Shown: positions 9,432 through 18,676, counted from the stretch's first letter. The stretch: 64,000 bases of DNA from Alkaliflexus imshenetskii DSM 15055 (GCF_000517065.1 NZ_KI912105.1:3003684-3067683), one strand, 5' to 3'. The notes: generated by a model not told the origin, from the sequence alone. A program made the numbers and translations.

Positions 9432-9932
9432 TTACTTCAAAACATCTACCAACTCAGCATCAGTGATTATGTATATTAAGTGGTTGTAGTTGCTTTCGTT
9501 GAGTTTAAGTTTCCCCCTGATGTTGATGTAGTTGTCTGTTTTGAGGCGTTGAAACCGCCTGACATGATCCGGCTTTGGGATAATCTCTACTATGGATTCG
9601 ATACCGGCGCCACCGCAGAAAAAACACATGTTCATAGGATAATAGGATAGCACAAATGCAGAGCCGGTAACATCCACAGGCAGGAAGAAACCTTTAATTG
9701 AAACCGGTTCCCCATCAAGGGTTTTTAAGTCCTTTCCAAAGCGGGGACGCGGAAAATAGGTGTTGTAGTTAATCGCGTAGCCATATCTTACTTTTACATC
9801 GTACATCAAAAAATCCCAAAGATTCTCTTTACGGTAGGCCATGTTCTGACCATGGACGAATGTGGGAGAGCTGCCCAAAATGATTGTTAGCAATAGAATG
9901 ATGACAGGTTTTGTACGTGTTTGATAAATCAT
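9432..9932 (-). CDS. small exported DUF3299-like protein, end of zinc operon
   Basis: This 166-residue protein has a signal peptide (about 1-28, cleavage near VHGQ) and is otherwise soluble, so it is probably periplasmic. The core has the shape 'LDGEPVSIKGFFLPVD...MCFFCGGAG...', which resembles the DUF3299 family seen beside FtsX-type ABC permeases in zinc-related operons. The Cys-Phe-Phe-Cys pair (about residues 104-107) could bind a metal or form a disulfide. It lies 7 bp after the permease gene and ends the operon led by zur. Function is unknown, and a metal-binding or lipoprotein-assembly helper is an inference from context. Confidence 0.6.
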   Translation of the reverse strand: MIYQTRTKPVIILLLTIILGSSPTFVHGQNMAYRKENLWDFLMYDVKVRYGYAINYNTYFPRPRFGKDLKTLDGEPVSIKGFFLPVDVTGSAFVLSYYPMNMCFFCGGAGIESIVEIIPKPDHVRRFQRLKTDNYINIRGKLKLNESNYNHLIYIITDAELVDVLK

Positions 9933-9939
9933 GCCCGTT

Positions 9940-11271
9940 TCATAATTTTTGCAATAGGTAATGAATATCTGTTCTGTATGCCTTAATGGCCGGGAGGAGT
10001 GCTGCGGCTATGCCAACTAAAATTGCATAAATCAACATCAACATCTCTTCCGGCAAAATGGTTTGCATTGCACTCAATGCAAGCCAGTCGGAATTGGCAG
10101 CAAGAACTGTGCCTGTAATGCGGGTTATTATCAAGCTGACTATCCATCCGCAGGTTGCAAGCATGGTACCTTCAGTTAACAAAAGCATAAATGCCTTTGC
10201 TCTGGATGTTCCCAGGCTTCTTAGAAGAGCCAGTTCGTGAACTTCCCGGCTTAAACTACTCCAAAGTAGTATCATTATATTGATACCGGAAAAGAGGGTG
10301 ATGATCCAGGCTAATCCTCTTATTACATCCATACCGAAACCCAATAGCCCCATTAAGCGGTTAAGTTCCATTGCCGGCGATGCTGCCTGCATGGACGTGT
10401 TATCGTTTATCATACGAGGCAACATCACAGCTGCCATTGGAGTGTTATAAAAAACAAGCAAAGAGGTTATTTCTTGTTCTGAATTGGTTGCAATGCTGAG
10501 TTCTCCCATATGTTGGTTGTAGAGGTTGAGCTCACGTGCTGAGAGGTCCTCTTGTTTTTCAACCTTTTCCAGAATAATCGCCATTTCACCTTTTTCTCCA
10601 TTATGCCCATGTTCATGATGATGTTCGCAGTGAGGGTCTTCGCATTCATCATGGTTGTGTTCGTGCACTTCCCATACGCTTTCCAAGGGGGTCAGAATCA
10701 GTCGGTCGATGATGGTGCCGGTGGGTTTTAGCACGCCGGATACTGTGTATGGGTGATCGTCGTGACTATGCCCGTGTTCCATAAAACCGTGCACCCCGGT
10801 AAAAACATCGCTGGTTTTTTGTCCCGTTCGTTGGGCTGCAACAGCTCCCATAACCACCTCCATTGAGTGTTTATACCAATCTCCGGTTTGCAATTCGGCA
10901 TCATATAGTGCGGCATAATCCAATGTAGTACCTACAATTCTGTATCCAAGATAATTGTCACCCAGAGCAATAGGAATCGTTGCTTTCACCATGGGATTGC
11001 GCGATATTCTTTCCGCTTCGTGCAAAGGAATGTTTCCGGTTGGATTGTCGGCATGCAATACCGACGAAAGAATCAATTGCAAAGGACTTCCTTTGGCTCC
11101 CACAACTAAATCAATTCCGGCCAGATTGTTGTGAAACTGAAATTGCGTTTGCCGTTCGAAATGCAACAGCGCCGAAACAACCGACAAGCCCAAAGCAAAA
11201 AGGGCGATGCTTAATAATGATTGAAGCGGTTTTCCGGATAGTTGTGCAAAGGCTAACTTTATGATGTTCAT
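9940..11271 (-). CDS. FtsX/MacB-type ABC permease with His-rich periplasmic loop
   Basis: This 443-residue inner-membrane protein has one N-terminal helix (about 17-36), a large periplasmic domain and three C-terminal helices (about 315-335, 365-385, 410-430), the FtsX/LolE/MacB topology. Two stretches of the periplasmic domain are very rich in His, Asp and Glu (about 160-174 and 203-223, the second also with Cys). These suggest binding of zinc or a similar metal. Its start overlaps the stop of the ABC ATPase gene by 4 bp, so the two are coupled. The upstream zur and COG0523 genes point to zinc. Family members are usually mechanotransmitters rather than classical importers, so direction of transport is unknown. 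Confidence 0.75.
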   Translation of the reverse strand: MNIIKLAFAQLSGKPLQSLLSIALFALGLSVVSALLHFERQTQFQFHNNLAGIDLVVGAKGSPLQLILSSVLHADNPTGNIPLHEAERISRNPMVKATIPIALGDNYLGYRIVGTTLDYAALYDAELQTGDWYKHSMEVVMGAVAAQRTGQKTSDVFTGVHGFMEHGHSHDDHPYTVSGVLKPTGTIIDRLILTPLESVWEVHEHNHDECEDPHCEHHHEHGHNGEKGEMAIILEKVEKQEDLSARELNLYNQHMGELSIATNSEQEITSLLVFYNTPMAAVMLPRMINDNTSMQAASPAMELNRLMGLLGFGMDVIRGLAWIITLFSGINIMILLWSSLSREVHELALLRSLGTSRAKAFMLLLTEGTMLATCGWIVSLIITRITGTVLAANSDWLALSAMQTILPEEMLMLIYAILVGIAAALLPAIKAYRTDIHYLLQKL

Positions 11272-11906
11272 TTGCTTTCGTTTATTTCTATGACGCAGTT
11301 GAATTGTTGTTCCAGTCGAGAATCGTGGGTGGCGATTAAGAGTGTGATATTGTATTTTTCACATACTCCTTTCAGCATTTGTGTAAATTTGAGACAGTTT
11401 GCATTATCCAGACTCGAGGTTGGTTCATCAGCAAGAATTACTTTTGGCTTATTAACCAACGCCCGGGCAATAGAGAACCGTTGCTGTTCTCCCTGGCTCA
11501 AATGATGTGGTTTTTTGTTGGAAAGATTGCCAATGTCAAGCTCCTCAAAAATCTCTATAAGAATCTCTTTGTCAGCTCCGCTATGAGCAACGCCTTGCGC
11601 CAGTAGCATGTTTTGATACATACTGACTGATTGAATAAACAAGTTACGTTGGAAAATGAGTCCGATGTTTTTGGCACGGAATAGATCTTTTTGTTGACCC
11701 GATAGTTTGTTAACAGGGACATTGTCGATAAGTATGGTTCCTGATTCGGGTGTTAAAATGCCGGATAAAAGATGCAAAAGGGTTGTTTTTCCTGAGCCTG
11801 ACATCCCTTTTATCAACCCTTGCTCACCGGTTAAAAGCGAAATATCCCGGAAGCCGAGCATGCCGGCATCCGGGTACTTAAATTGAAGCGCGTTGGTATG
11901 TATCAT
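11268..11906 (-). CDS. LolD-type ABC ATPase of the zinc operon
   Basis: This 212-residue ATPase has Walker A GMSGSGKTT, signature LSQGEQQR, Walker B VILADEPT and a switch His in THDSR. This is the MacB/LolD-type set. It pairs with the FtsX-type permease whose gene overlaps it by 4 bp. The signature reads LSQGE rather than LSGGQ, which is normal for LolD relatives. It is transcribed with zur and two COG0523 GTPases, so I infer a role in zinc homeostasis rather than lipoprotein sorting. Confidence 0.8.
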   Translation of the reverse strand: MIHTNALQFKYPDAGMLGFRDISLLTGEQGLIKGMSGSGKTTLLHLLSGILTPESGTILIDNVPVNKLSGQQKDLFRAKNIGLIFQRNLFIQSVSMYQNMLLAQGVAHSGADKEILIEIFEELDIGNLSNKKPHHLSQGEQQRFSIARALVNKPKVILADEPTSSLDNANCLKFTQMLKGVCEKYNITLLIATHDSRLEQQFNCVIEINESK

Positions 11907-11934
11907 TTAAGTTGTTTTAATCAGGAGATAAGAA

Positions 11935-13137
11935 TTAAATTGGCCAGGAATCAAGAAACTCATATGTACCCTGTTGCATGCCCCTTATTTCATCCTCCGA
12001 ACACAGACATGCCTCAAGCTCTTTGCGAATTTCAGTTTCATCCATGTTTTGACCAATGAAAACCAATTCGTTTAACCTATCGCCAAATTCTTTATCCCAT
12101 TTTTGCATAATAAGTTCCTCATTTTGCTGAAACACGGGATTTTGGTTTCTCTCTTTTGTGCCGAGTGATGCCCACCAAACGCCGGCTTTATCGGCTCTTA
12201 GTGAACCGCCGGCCTGACTCCAGTTAAGTGCATCAGCCGCACGAGATGCTATCCAGAATAATCCCTTGCTTCTTAGAATGGACGAGTCCCAATCCCGGTT
12301 TACATATTTCCAAAATCTGGATGGATGAAATGGCCTCCTGTCACGAAATACAAACGACGATATTCCGTACTCTTCAGTCTCCGGCGTATGTTCTCCCTCC
12401 AGTTCCTTTATCCATCCGGCGGCCAATGAAGCCTTGTTAAAATCGAACAACCCGGTATTTACAATTTGGTTAATGTCCACCTGAGCTTCAACAGAAGTTA
12501 TGATGCGGGCTTCCGGATTGAGTTTCCTGATGATGGCCTTTAATTGTTCGGTTTTTGATGGCGATACCAAATCAGTTTTATTTATGATAATCACATTGGC
12601 AAACTCAATTTGGTCGGTCAGCAGGTTTACAATTGAGCGGTCGTCGTATGGAACATCATCTTCAGTCTGGAGGTCTCCGATGGAGACTAGGCTTTCAAAA
12701 TCTTTCTCGAAGTTGGCAGCATCTACCACAGTAACCATGGTATCAAGTTTAGCCCATCGTGACAGGTCAATTCCAAGTTCATCAAACGCGTAGGTAAATG
12801 TTTGTGCCACAGGAATTGGTTCAGAAATCCCTGAGCTTTCTATAAAGAGATAGTCAAATCGGTTTTGTCGTGCCAGATTTTCAACCTCTTTGACCAGATC
12901 TTCTCTCAAGGTGCAGCATATACAACCGTTGCTCATTTCCACCAGTTTCTCTTCGGTTCTCGACAAGCCTCCATTGTTATCAATAAACGCTGCATCCACG
13001 TTTATTTCGCTCATGTCGTTTACAATTACAGCAGCTTTAAGTCCGTTCCTGTTATGTAGGATATGATTTAACAAAGTGGTTTTACCTGCACCCAAAAATC
13101 CACTCAACACTGTAACCGGTAGTTTGTTACTATCCAT
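11935..13137 (-). CDS. COG0523 (CobW/ZNG-type) metallochaperone GTPase 1
   Basis: This 400-residue GTPase has a P-loop at about 11-19 (GFLGAGKTT), the family's metal-binding motif Gly-Cys-Ile-Cys-Cys at about 71-75, a guanine-specificity NKTD motif at about 191-194 and a C-terminal CobW domain (about 250-395). A late Cys-Leu-Cys pair (about 378-380) is an extra possible metal site. COG0523 proteins deliver metal to client enzymes, and those beside zur usually handle zinc under starvation. It lies 28 bp upstream of the ABC ATPase. It is longer than the second paralogue at 13310 and only distantly similar, so the two may serve different clients. Confidence 0.85.
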   Translation of the reverse strand: MDSNKLPVTVLSGFLGAGKTTLLNHILHNRNGLKAAVIVNDMSEINVDAAFIDNNGGLSRTEEKLVEMSNGCICCTLREDLVKEVENLARQNRFDYLFIESSGISEPIPVAQTFTYAFDELGIDLSRWAKLDTMVTVVDAANFEKDFESLVSIGDLQTEDDVPYDDRSIVNLLTDQIEFANVIIINKTDLVSPSKTEQLKAIIRKLNPEARIITSVEAQVDINQIVNTGLFDFNKASLAAGWIKELEGEHTPETEEYGISSFVFRDRRPFHPSRFWKYVNRDWDSSILRSKGLFWIASRAADALNWSQAGGSLRADKAGVWWASLGTKERNQNPVFQQNEELIMQKWDKEFGDRLNELVFIGQNMDETEIRKELEACLCSEDEIRGMQQGTYEFLDSWPI

Positions 13138-13309
13138 AGCTAAATATTATTTAGTGTTATTAAGAAAACAACAAATTTTTCAGTCTTTTTTAAGAAAGCG
13201 TCAAAGATAAGGCTTTCGAAGGTTTTGAAACCAAGGAGTTTACTTTTCGTAAATGACTGTTTCAAAAACGAGAATAACGTAGTGTTTGGCGTTTTCTTAT
13301 AAAGACTAT

Positions 13310-14287
13310 TTAAACTGTTAATGCTTGTAATGCCTCTTCTAAAGCCACTTCGTCTATTCCTGTGCCAATAAATACCATACGGCTTTTCCTTGCTTCTAGA
13401 TCATTCCAGACCGACCCGTTTAAAACCTGGAAATTTCCCGAAACGGATTGCAGAATTATCTTATGTTTCATATCATGAATGCTTAGCAGTCCCTTTATTC
13501 TCAGGATTTTATCGAAATGAGTGATTAGAAAATCTTCCAGCCAGTATGAGAATCTTTCTACATTGAGATTTCCTTCAATGGTGAACCCGAACGTACTAAT
13601 GCCATGGCGTTTTTTTGTGTTGGATGCAACTGGTTTGAATGAGGAAAAGTCAATTATTGACGTTTCAATTTTTCCGGGTTGGTAAGACCAGCTGTCCAGT
13701 ATGTTTATATCAGGCGTTTCTCCAAATTTGGTTTCGAACAAATACGCAAAGGGATTAAGCGTTTTTACCTGATTAGTTATTTTTTTAATATCCGCTTCTG
13801 TTGCCAAATCGGTTTTATTAATAAGGATGATATCGCTTTGAGCCAACTGTCGGCGTATCTCTTCATATTTTATAAATTGCGACAGGAACAATCCGGCATC
13901 CACAAGTGCAACCACTGCATCCAACCTGAAATATTGCTGCGCCCGGTTCCCCATAAACAATTGAATGACCTCCGATGGGTCAGCCATGCCTGTGGCTTCA
14001 ATAATCAGGTAATCATATTTTGCTCCGGCCAGAATCAGACTGTTCAAAAGCGTTCCAAGCTCTGCGTTGAGAGAACAGCAAATGCATCCATCTGTTAACT
14101 CAATAACATTGTTGTCGTTTTTTTCCAACAGCATTCCGTCAATGTTAATATTGCCGGCTTCATTTTCAATAATCAGAAATTTACTTTTGGGATGTTTTTT
14201 AAGAAGGCCATTTAGAAATGTCGTTTTCCCGGCTCCTAAAAATCCTGTAACGATGGTCACAGGAATTGGTGTTGCGTTCTCATTCAT
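13310..14287 (-). CDS. COG0523 (CobW/ZNG-type) metallochaperone GTPase 2
   Basis: This 325-residue GTPase has P-loop GFLGAGKTT near 15-23, the Gly-Cys-Ile-Cys-Cys motif near 67-71, NKTD near 155-158 and a short CobW C-terminal domain. It starts 6 bp after the zur stop, so zur and this gene are one transcript. Proximity to the zinc repressor suggests that it is made when zinc is scarce and helps allocate zinc. A 172-bp gap separates it from GTPase 1, so an internal promoter there is possible. Confidence 0.85.
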   Translation of the reverse strand: MNENATPIPVTIVTGFLGAGKTTFLNGLLKKHPKSKFLIIENEAGNINIDGMLLEKNDNNVIELTDGCICCSLNAELGTLLNSLILAGAKYDYLIIEATGMADPSEVIQLFMGNRAQQYFRLDAVVALVDAGLFLSQFIKYEEIRRQLAQSDIILINKTDLATEADIKKITNQVKTLNPFAYLFETKFGETPDINILDSWSYQPGKIETSIIDFSSFKPVASNTKKRHGISTFGFTIEGNLNVERFSYWLEDFLITHFDKILRIKGLLSIHDMKHKIILQSVSGNFQVLNGSVWNDLEARKSRMVFIGTGIDEVALEEALQALTV

Positions 14288-14293
14288 GGTAGG

Positions 14294-14701
14294 TTACTCT
14301 TTGCAGTTGCAATTGTTGCAGGTTCCTTTAATGATTAAGTTCGTTTCTGAAATCTTGTATCCATCGGGCAAGGGAACTTCCGGCGTTAAAACGGTAGGCA
14401 TACATTTTACTTTTTGGCATTTGCTACAATAAAAATGTGCATGTTTACTTTTTCCTTTGTTGTAAGCTCCCAGTGCATACCTAATCGTTTGGTTGTCAAT
14501 TACTATTTTGTGTATTATGCCGGAGTCTTCAAGTGTTTTAAACGCACGGAAATAGGTAGTTCGGTCGTAATTGCCTTCAAGTTGTTGGCGAATTTCCTGC
14601 TCAGATAAGGCTACTTCGTTTGAGTCAATCACTTTTATTATGCCCTCGCGACAGCTCGTTCGTTTTAAATTGTGGTTGGATAAAATGTCAGATGGTCTCA
14701 T
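14294..14701 (-). CDS. zur: Fur-family repressor, probably Zur
   Basis: This 135-residue Fur-family protein has an N-terminal winged helix (about 10-80, with DRTTYFRAF as recognition region), the His/Cys regulatory region (HAHFYCSKC, about 97-105) and a C-terminal CNNCNC cysteine cluster for the structural zinc. All downstream genes (two COG0523 GTPases, ABC transporter with His-rich loop) point to zinc rather than iron, so Zur is preferred over Fur or PerR. A perfect 7-1-7 palindrome lies 21 bp upstream of its start, which suggests autoregulation. Confidence 0.82.
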   Translation of the reverse strand: MRPSDILSNHNLKRTSCREGIIKVIDSNEVALSEQEIRQQLEGNYDRTTYFRAFKTLEDSGIIHKIVIDNQTIRYALGAYNKGKSKHAHFYCSKCQKVKCMPTVLTPEVPLPDGYKISETNLIIKGTCNNCNCKE

Positions 14702-14721
14702 GGATGCAACTTTATTTTAAA

Positions 14722-14736
14722 TGCAACAGTGTTGCA
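14722..14736. promoter_or_regulatory. candidate Zur box (7-1-7 palindrome)
   Basis: TGCAACA-g-TGTTGCA is a perfect 7-1-7 inverted repeat, the geometry of Fur/Zur/PerR operators. It lies just upstream of the zur start. A second related palindrome, TTGCA-tt-TGCAA, lies at 14755-14766. The position fits repression of the zur operon. The assignment to Zur rests on geometry and location only. Confidence 0.6.
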
Positions 14737-14942
14737 AATATAAGGAATAATGGTTTGCATTTGCAAGTCGCTCTTCGTATTAATTTCCAAACATTGTATC
14801 TGACCTTAGTTAATACCTGCCAAGAAAATATCCCCATGGAAAAGCCTCCTGGAATCACTTTTCAACACGCATTGTTAATATCTAATTCCAAATACCTATA
14901 GTAATTAAGTAATATTACTTTAGTTTTGATTTATTAAAACCA

Positions 14943-15165
14943 TTAGGTTCTGGTGATTTTTATATTACCAGATTAAAAGGGAATCCTGTGAAAATCAGGA
15001 GCTATCCCCGTAGCTGTAAATCCTATTTTAGTGATTCGAAATTTATGTGCCACTGTTCAATCCATTTCGAGGATAAATGGGAAGGCCTTTTCGAATTGGG
15101 ACAAGCCAGAAGACCTGCCATTGGTTTACTTTGTAGCTTTCGGGTGAAAGGCGAAGAATGAAGTA
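14943..15165 (+). ncRNA. cobalamin (B12) riboswitch
   Basis: The conserved parts occur in order: AAAAGGGAATCCTGTGAAAA (14975-14994) with the pairing TCAGGAG, the core CCCCGTAGCTGTAA (15006-15019), the CACTG element (15050-15054), GGGAAGGCC (15079-15087) and the 3' B12-box GCCAGAAGACCTGCC (15105-15119). This is the classic AdoCbl-type aptamer. The downstream stretch GAAG...CTTC followed by TCTTTATTTTT (about 15153-15184) could be the expression platform terminator. It leads directly into nrdD at 15250, so B12 should repress the class III reductase. Confidence 0.93.
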
Positions 15166-15249
15166 ATGGCTTCTCTTTATTTTTCCTGTTTCTATTCCGT
15201 GCTACCATTTTTCTTTTTTAACCGGTTTGCTGTATTGTGAGCCAAAAAA

Positions 15250-17400
15250 ATGATGTTTATGGAGTTAAATGGTGCTTTTAATGAGCTCGTTGTTCGGAAA
15301 CGCGACGGGCGAATGGTGGCTTTTGATGCTGCTAAAATTTCCTATGCTATTTTTAGAGCGTTGCGAGCCTGTGGCAAACCCAATCGGGAACTCGCTGGTG
15401 ATTTAATGCTGGATGTACTTAAAAGACTCAACCTCTTCGCGAGTGAATTACCTATTTTGACTGTAGAGAAAATTCAAGATGAAGTGGAGATGATGCTGTT
15501 TGACAGCCGCCTTTTTGATGTTGCTAAAGCTTACATCATTTACCGTAAGCAGCATGAGTCAATGAGGAATGCACGTGAGCTGATGTCGAACCTCGATTTG
15601 GTTGATAATTATCTTAATCTTAACGACTGGCGGATTAAAGAGAGTGCGAATTCTTCTTATTCGCTTCAAGGCTTAAACCAGCACATAGCAACGGCAATTA
15701 GTTCGCAGTACTGGCTTGAGCGTATTTATCCTGATGAAGTCAAGAATGCTTATTTGTCAGGTCGTTTGCATATCCATGATTTAGGATTTTTGAGTGTTTA
15801 TTGTGTCGGATGGGATTTGCAGGACTTATTAATGTCTGGTTTTACTGGTGTTACAGCTAAGGTGGAAAGCAAACCAGCCCGGCATTTTAGAACGATTCTC
15901 GGGCAAATAGTAAATTTTTTCTATACCATGCAAGGTGAAGCAGCCGGGGCTCAGGCTTTTTCTAATTTTGATACCTTGCTGGCTCCATTTATCCGTTTCG
16001 ACAAACTTGAATTTGATCAGGTAAAACAAGCCTTGCAAGAGTTTATGTTTAATGTGAACGTGCCAACGCGGGTGGGCTTTCAAACCCCATTTACGAACGT
16101 TACACTGGATTTGAAAGTGCCTGATTTCATGAAGAATGAACCGGTTGTAATTGGAGGTGTGCCAATGAATTGTACTTATGGCGAGTTTCAACCTGAGATG
16201 AATCTTTTCAACCGTGCTTTTGCTGCCGTTATGGCTGAGGGAGATGCCAACGGAAGAGTGTTTTCGTTTCCAATTCCAACTTATAACATCACTTCTGATT
16301 TTGATTGGGACAATCCCGATTATAACCAGATTTGGGAAATTACAGCAAAATATGGCATCCCCTATTTTTCTAATTTTGTGAATTCTGATATGAGCCCTGA
16401 TGATGTGCGCAGCATGTGCTGCCGCTTGAGATTGGATAAGCGAGAGTTACAAAAGCGAGGGGGAGGATTGTTTGGCGCAAATCCTCTTACCGGTAGTGTT
16501 GGCGTGGTAACTGTAAACCTGCCGCGGTTGGGATATGAAAGTGAGAATGAAGACGATTTTTTCTCGCGACTGGAGAAATTGATGGAAATTGCTCGCGATA
16601 GTCTGGAAATTAAGCGTAAAGTTATTGAACGCTTTACAAAAGAGGGCTTGTATCCATATTCCAGATTCTACCTTAGGCATATCTATAATCAGTTTGGTAT
16701 GTATTGGAAGAATCATTTTTCTACCATTGGGATTATTGGTATGAATGAATGTATCCAGAACTTTATGGGACATGATATTACCTCTGATATGGGGCGTGAA
16801 TTTGCTTTACGTGTAATGGATTTTATGCGTTTAAAGCTTGAGTTATTTCAAGAAGAGAGTGGGAATATTTACAATCTGGAAGCTACTCCAGCCGAAGGAA
16901 CATCCTACCGATTGGCTCGTATTGATTTAAAGGACTATCCGGATATCATTGTGGCTAACGAAAAGGATGTCAAAAATGGACATAAACCCTATTATACTAA
17001 TTCAACGCATCTGCCTGTGGCATATACAAATGATTTATTCAAAGCTCTATCGATGCAGGATGCCTTTCAGGTAAAATATACAGGAGGAACTGTGTTCCAT
17101 ACTTTTCTTGGCGAAAACCATATTTCAGCCGAATCGGCAAAACTGTTGATTCGCAAGATAACTCATAACTTTCATTTGCCCTACGTTACACTAACGCCAA
17201 CATTTAGTATTTGTCCCTCGCACGGTTATATTGCGGGGGAGCATCGGTTTTGTCCCTCGTGCGCAAATGAGGGGCATGAATCTAGTTGCGAAGTATATTC
17301 ACGTATTGTTGGATACCTAAGGCCTGTTGAGCAATGGAATGATGGCAAACAAGAAGAGTTTACTGATCGCAAGTTGTTTGATAACGCTATGTTGAAGTGA
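15250..17400 (+). CDS. nrdD: anaerobic (class III) ribonucleoside-triphosphate reductase
   Basis: This 716-residue enzyme makes deoxyribonucleotides without oxygen using a glycyl radical. It has an N-terminal ATP-cone (about 12-105) starting VVRKRDGRMVAFD, the reductase barrel, a C-terminal zinc site built from two cysteine pairs (CPSHGY..., FCPSCANEG) and the glycyl-radical motif RIVGYLRP near 690. Three in-frame ATG codons lie close together (15250, 15253, 15259) and the first is taken. It sits behind a cobalamin riboswitch and overlaps nrdG. The riboswitch suggests that a B12-dependent class II reductase exists elsewhere in the genome and is used when B12 is available. Confidence 0.95.
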   Translation: MMFMELNGAFNELVVRKRDGRMVAFDAAKISYAIFRALRACGKPNRELAGDLMLDVLKRLNLFASELPILTVEKIQDEVEMMLFDSRLFDVAKAYIIYRKQHESMRNARELMSNLDLVDNYLNLNDWRIKESANSSYSLQGLNQHIATAISSQYWLERIYPDEVKNAYLSGRLHIHDLGFLSVYCVGWDLQDLLMSGFTGVTAKVESKPARHFRTILGQIVNFFYTMQGEAAGAQAFSNFDTLLAPFIRFDKLEFDQVKQALQEFMFNVNVPTRVGFQTPFTNVTLDLKVPDFMKNEPVVIGGVPMNCTYGEFQPEMNLFNRAFAAVMAEGDANGRVFSFPIPTYNITSDFDWDNPDYNQIWEITAKYGIPYFSNFVNSDMSPDDVRSMCCRLRLDKRELQKRGGGLFGANPLTGSVGVVTVNLPRLGYESENEDDFFSRLEKLMEIARDSLEIKRKVIERFTKEGLYPYSRFYLRHIYNQFGMYWKNHFSTIGIIGMNECIQNFMGHDITSDMGREFALRVMDFMRLKLELFQEESGNIYNLEATPAEGTSYRLARIDLKDYPDIIVANEKDVKNGHKPYYTNSTHLPVAYTNDLFKALSMQDAFQVKYTGGTVFHTFLGENHISAESAKLLIRKITHNFHLPYVTLTPTFSICPSHGYIAGEHRFCPSCANEGHESSCEVYSRIVGYLRPVEQWNDGKQEEFTDRKLFDNAMLK

Positions 17401-18023
17401 AGATTGGTGGTTTTTTAGAGCAGAGCCTGCTTGATTATCCTGGCTTCATGGCTGCAGTAGTTTTTGCGCAGGGATGCAATTTTAGGTGTGGATATTGTCA
17501 CAATCCCACTCTGGTTCTTCCAGCTCTATTCTGTAATGCATTACCCGAATCGCTAATAGTCGGTTTTTTAGAGAAAAGAAAATCGTGGCTTGATGCAGTG
17601 GTAATTACAGGCGGAGAGCCAACTGTTCATCCGAGCCTTCCGAATTTTTTAAGGCAAGTTAGATCTTTGGGTTTTCGAATAAAACTCGATACCAATGGTA
17701 CGAATTCCTCTATGATTAATTATCTTTTAAACAATGGATTGGTTGATTATATCGCGATGGATTTGAAGGGCATACCCGGAGATTGGGCTTTTTGGCAGAA
17801 GGTTGTTGGCATAAACCTTTCATCCAAAGTGAGATTAAATATCGAACACTCCATCAATTTGCTAATCAACGCTTCTGTTGTTTCTGAGTTCCGAACAACT
17901 TTTATTCCTGATTTGCATACAGATGAGATTATTCAGCAAATCAAGGAATCCGTGTCAGGAGCAGACCGCTATACAGTGAATGTTTTTCGTGATGGCTGCT
18001 TGGTGAATAATGCACTGGTATGA
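17397..18023 (+). CDS. nrdG: anaerobic ribonucleotide reductase-activating radical SAM protein
   Basis: This 208-residue radical SAM enzyme generates the glycyl radical on NrdD. The CxxxCxxC cluster motif reads CNFRCGYC at about 27-34, followed by a GGEP motif near 72-75. Translation appears to start at a GTG that overlaps the nrdD stop (GTGA at 17397-17400), so the two are coupled. It shares the cobalamin riboswitch upstream of nrdD. A strong terminator follows 40 bp after its stop. Confidence 0.93.
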   Translation: MKIGGFLEQSLLDYPGFMAAVVFAQGCNFRCGYCHNPTLVLPALFCNALPESLIVGFLEKRKSWLDAVVITGGEPTVHPSLPNFLRQVRSLGFRIKLDTNGTNSSMINYLLNNGLVDYIAMDLKGIPGDWAFWQKVVGINLSSKVRLNIEHSINLLINASVVSEFRTTFIPDLHTDEIIQQIKESVSGADRYTVNVFRDGCLVNNALV

Positions 18024-18062
18024 GTTTCTATGGCAGAAAATCGATTCTTTAATTACTCAATG

Positions 18063-18100
18063 AATCTGCATCCCAACTTATTGGGATGCAGATTTTCTTT
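18063..18100 (+). terminator. rho-independent terminator after nrdDG
   Basis: A perfect 14-bp stem, AATCTGCATCCCAA with TTGGGATGCAGATT, closes a 4-base loop (CTTA) and is followed by TTCTTT. It lies 40 bp after nrdG and should end the riboswitch-controlled transcript. The remainder of the 314-bp gap to 18338 shows nothing recognisable. Confidence 0.88.
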
Positions 18101-18337
18101 AATGTGCTCTAATTCAAAGGTTAGAAGTTTTTTGATCGTTCCAGTAGCCGAATAAAAACCCCATTATTTGTGATTGTGCTGATAGTTAATAATCTCTTCC
18201 TTTGTATAGAATCTTTCTAAATAAACACTTTTTTTCTGGTGCAAGTAGATGGAATTAGAGAGATGAATTAAATAGGTGACATTCTTTACGTCATCAATGA
18301 GTAGACATAGAGTACCAGACAAATTCAATTTGGTGAT

Positions 18338-18676
18338 ATGAAGTTGATAAGCAAATCAGTTAATGGACAAATCGCATTTTGTCCTTGCCAAAATGTTTTC
18401 CACATGGAGTTTGGCAACCTACTTCTGAATCTCAATTATGAAGAGTTAAAGCGATTTTCAGATTACGTTCGAAATATTGATTATACGCATTATCTAAGGC
18501 TTAACAAAGATTCATTTAACCGTCGCAAACTGCTGCTCAACATTGGCGCGTCAAAAGCTTATTTGTGCCTTTCGTCATCTGAATTTCTTGAACTACGTGA
18601 ACTGCTGGAGCTGAAGAATAATCCCCGGTTGCTTAATAATAGTGACCTGATTAACTGGGAGCTTGTATTAAATTGA
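18338..18676 (+). CDS. small DUF6686-like protein
   Basis: This 112-residue protein resembles a Bacteroidota-restricted family of small proteins annotated DUF6686 (my recognition, moderate). It has a Cys-Pro-Cys near residue 15, followed by the phrase 'MEFGNLLLNL' and a mainly helical C-terminus rich in Leu and Glu. There is no signal peptide or membrane segment, so it is cytoplasmic. It stands alone between the nrdDG terminator and a flavodoxin gene on the same strand. Function unknown. A small regulatory or metal-binding role is conceivable but not shown. Confidence 0.55.
   Translation: MKLISKSVNGQIAFCPCQNVFHMEFGNLLLNLNYEELKRFSDYVRNIDYTHYLRLNKDSFNRRKLLLNIGASKAYLCLSSSEFLELRELLELKNNPRLLNNSDLINWELVLN

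Noticed and set aside
14620-14901. Plus-strand open frame across the zur promoter
   Set aside because: It overlaps the zur start and the Zur-like palindromes, and its product has no recognisable domain.
15023-15208. Minus-strand open frame
   Set aside because: It is antisense to the conserved cobalamin riboswitch, which explains the sequence better.
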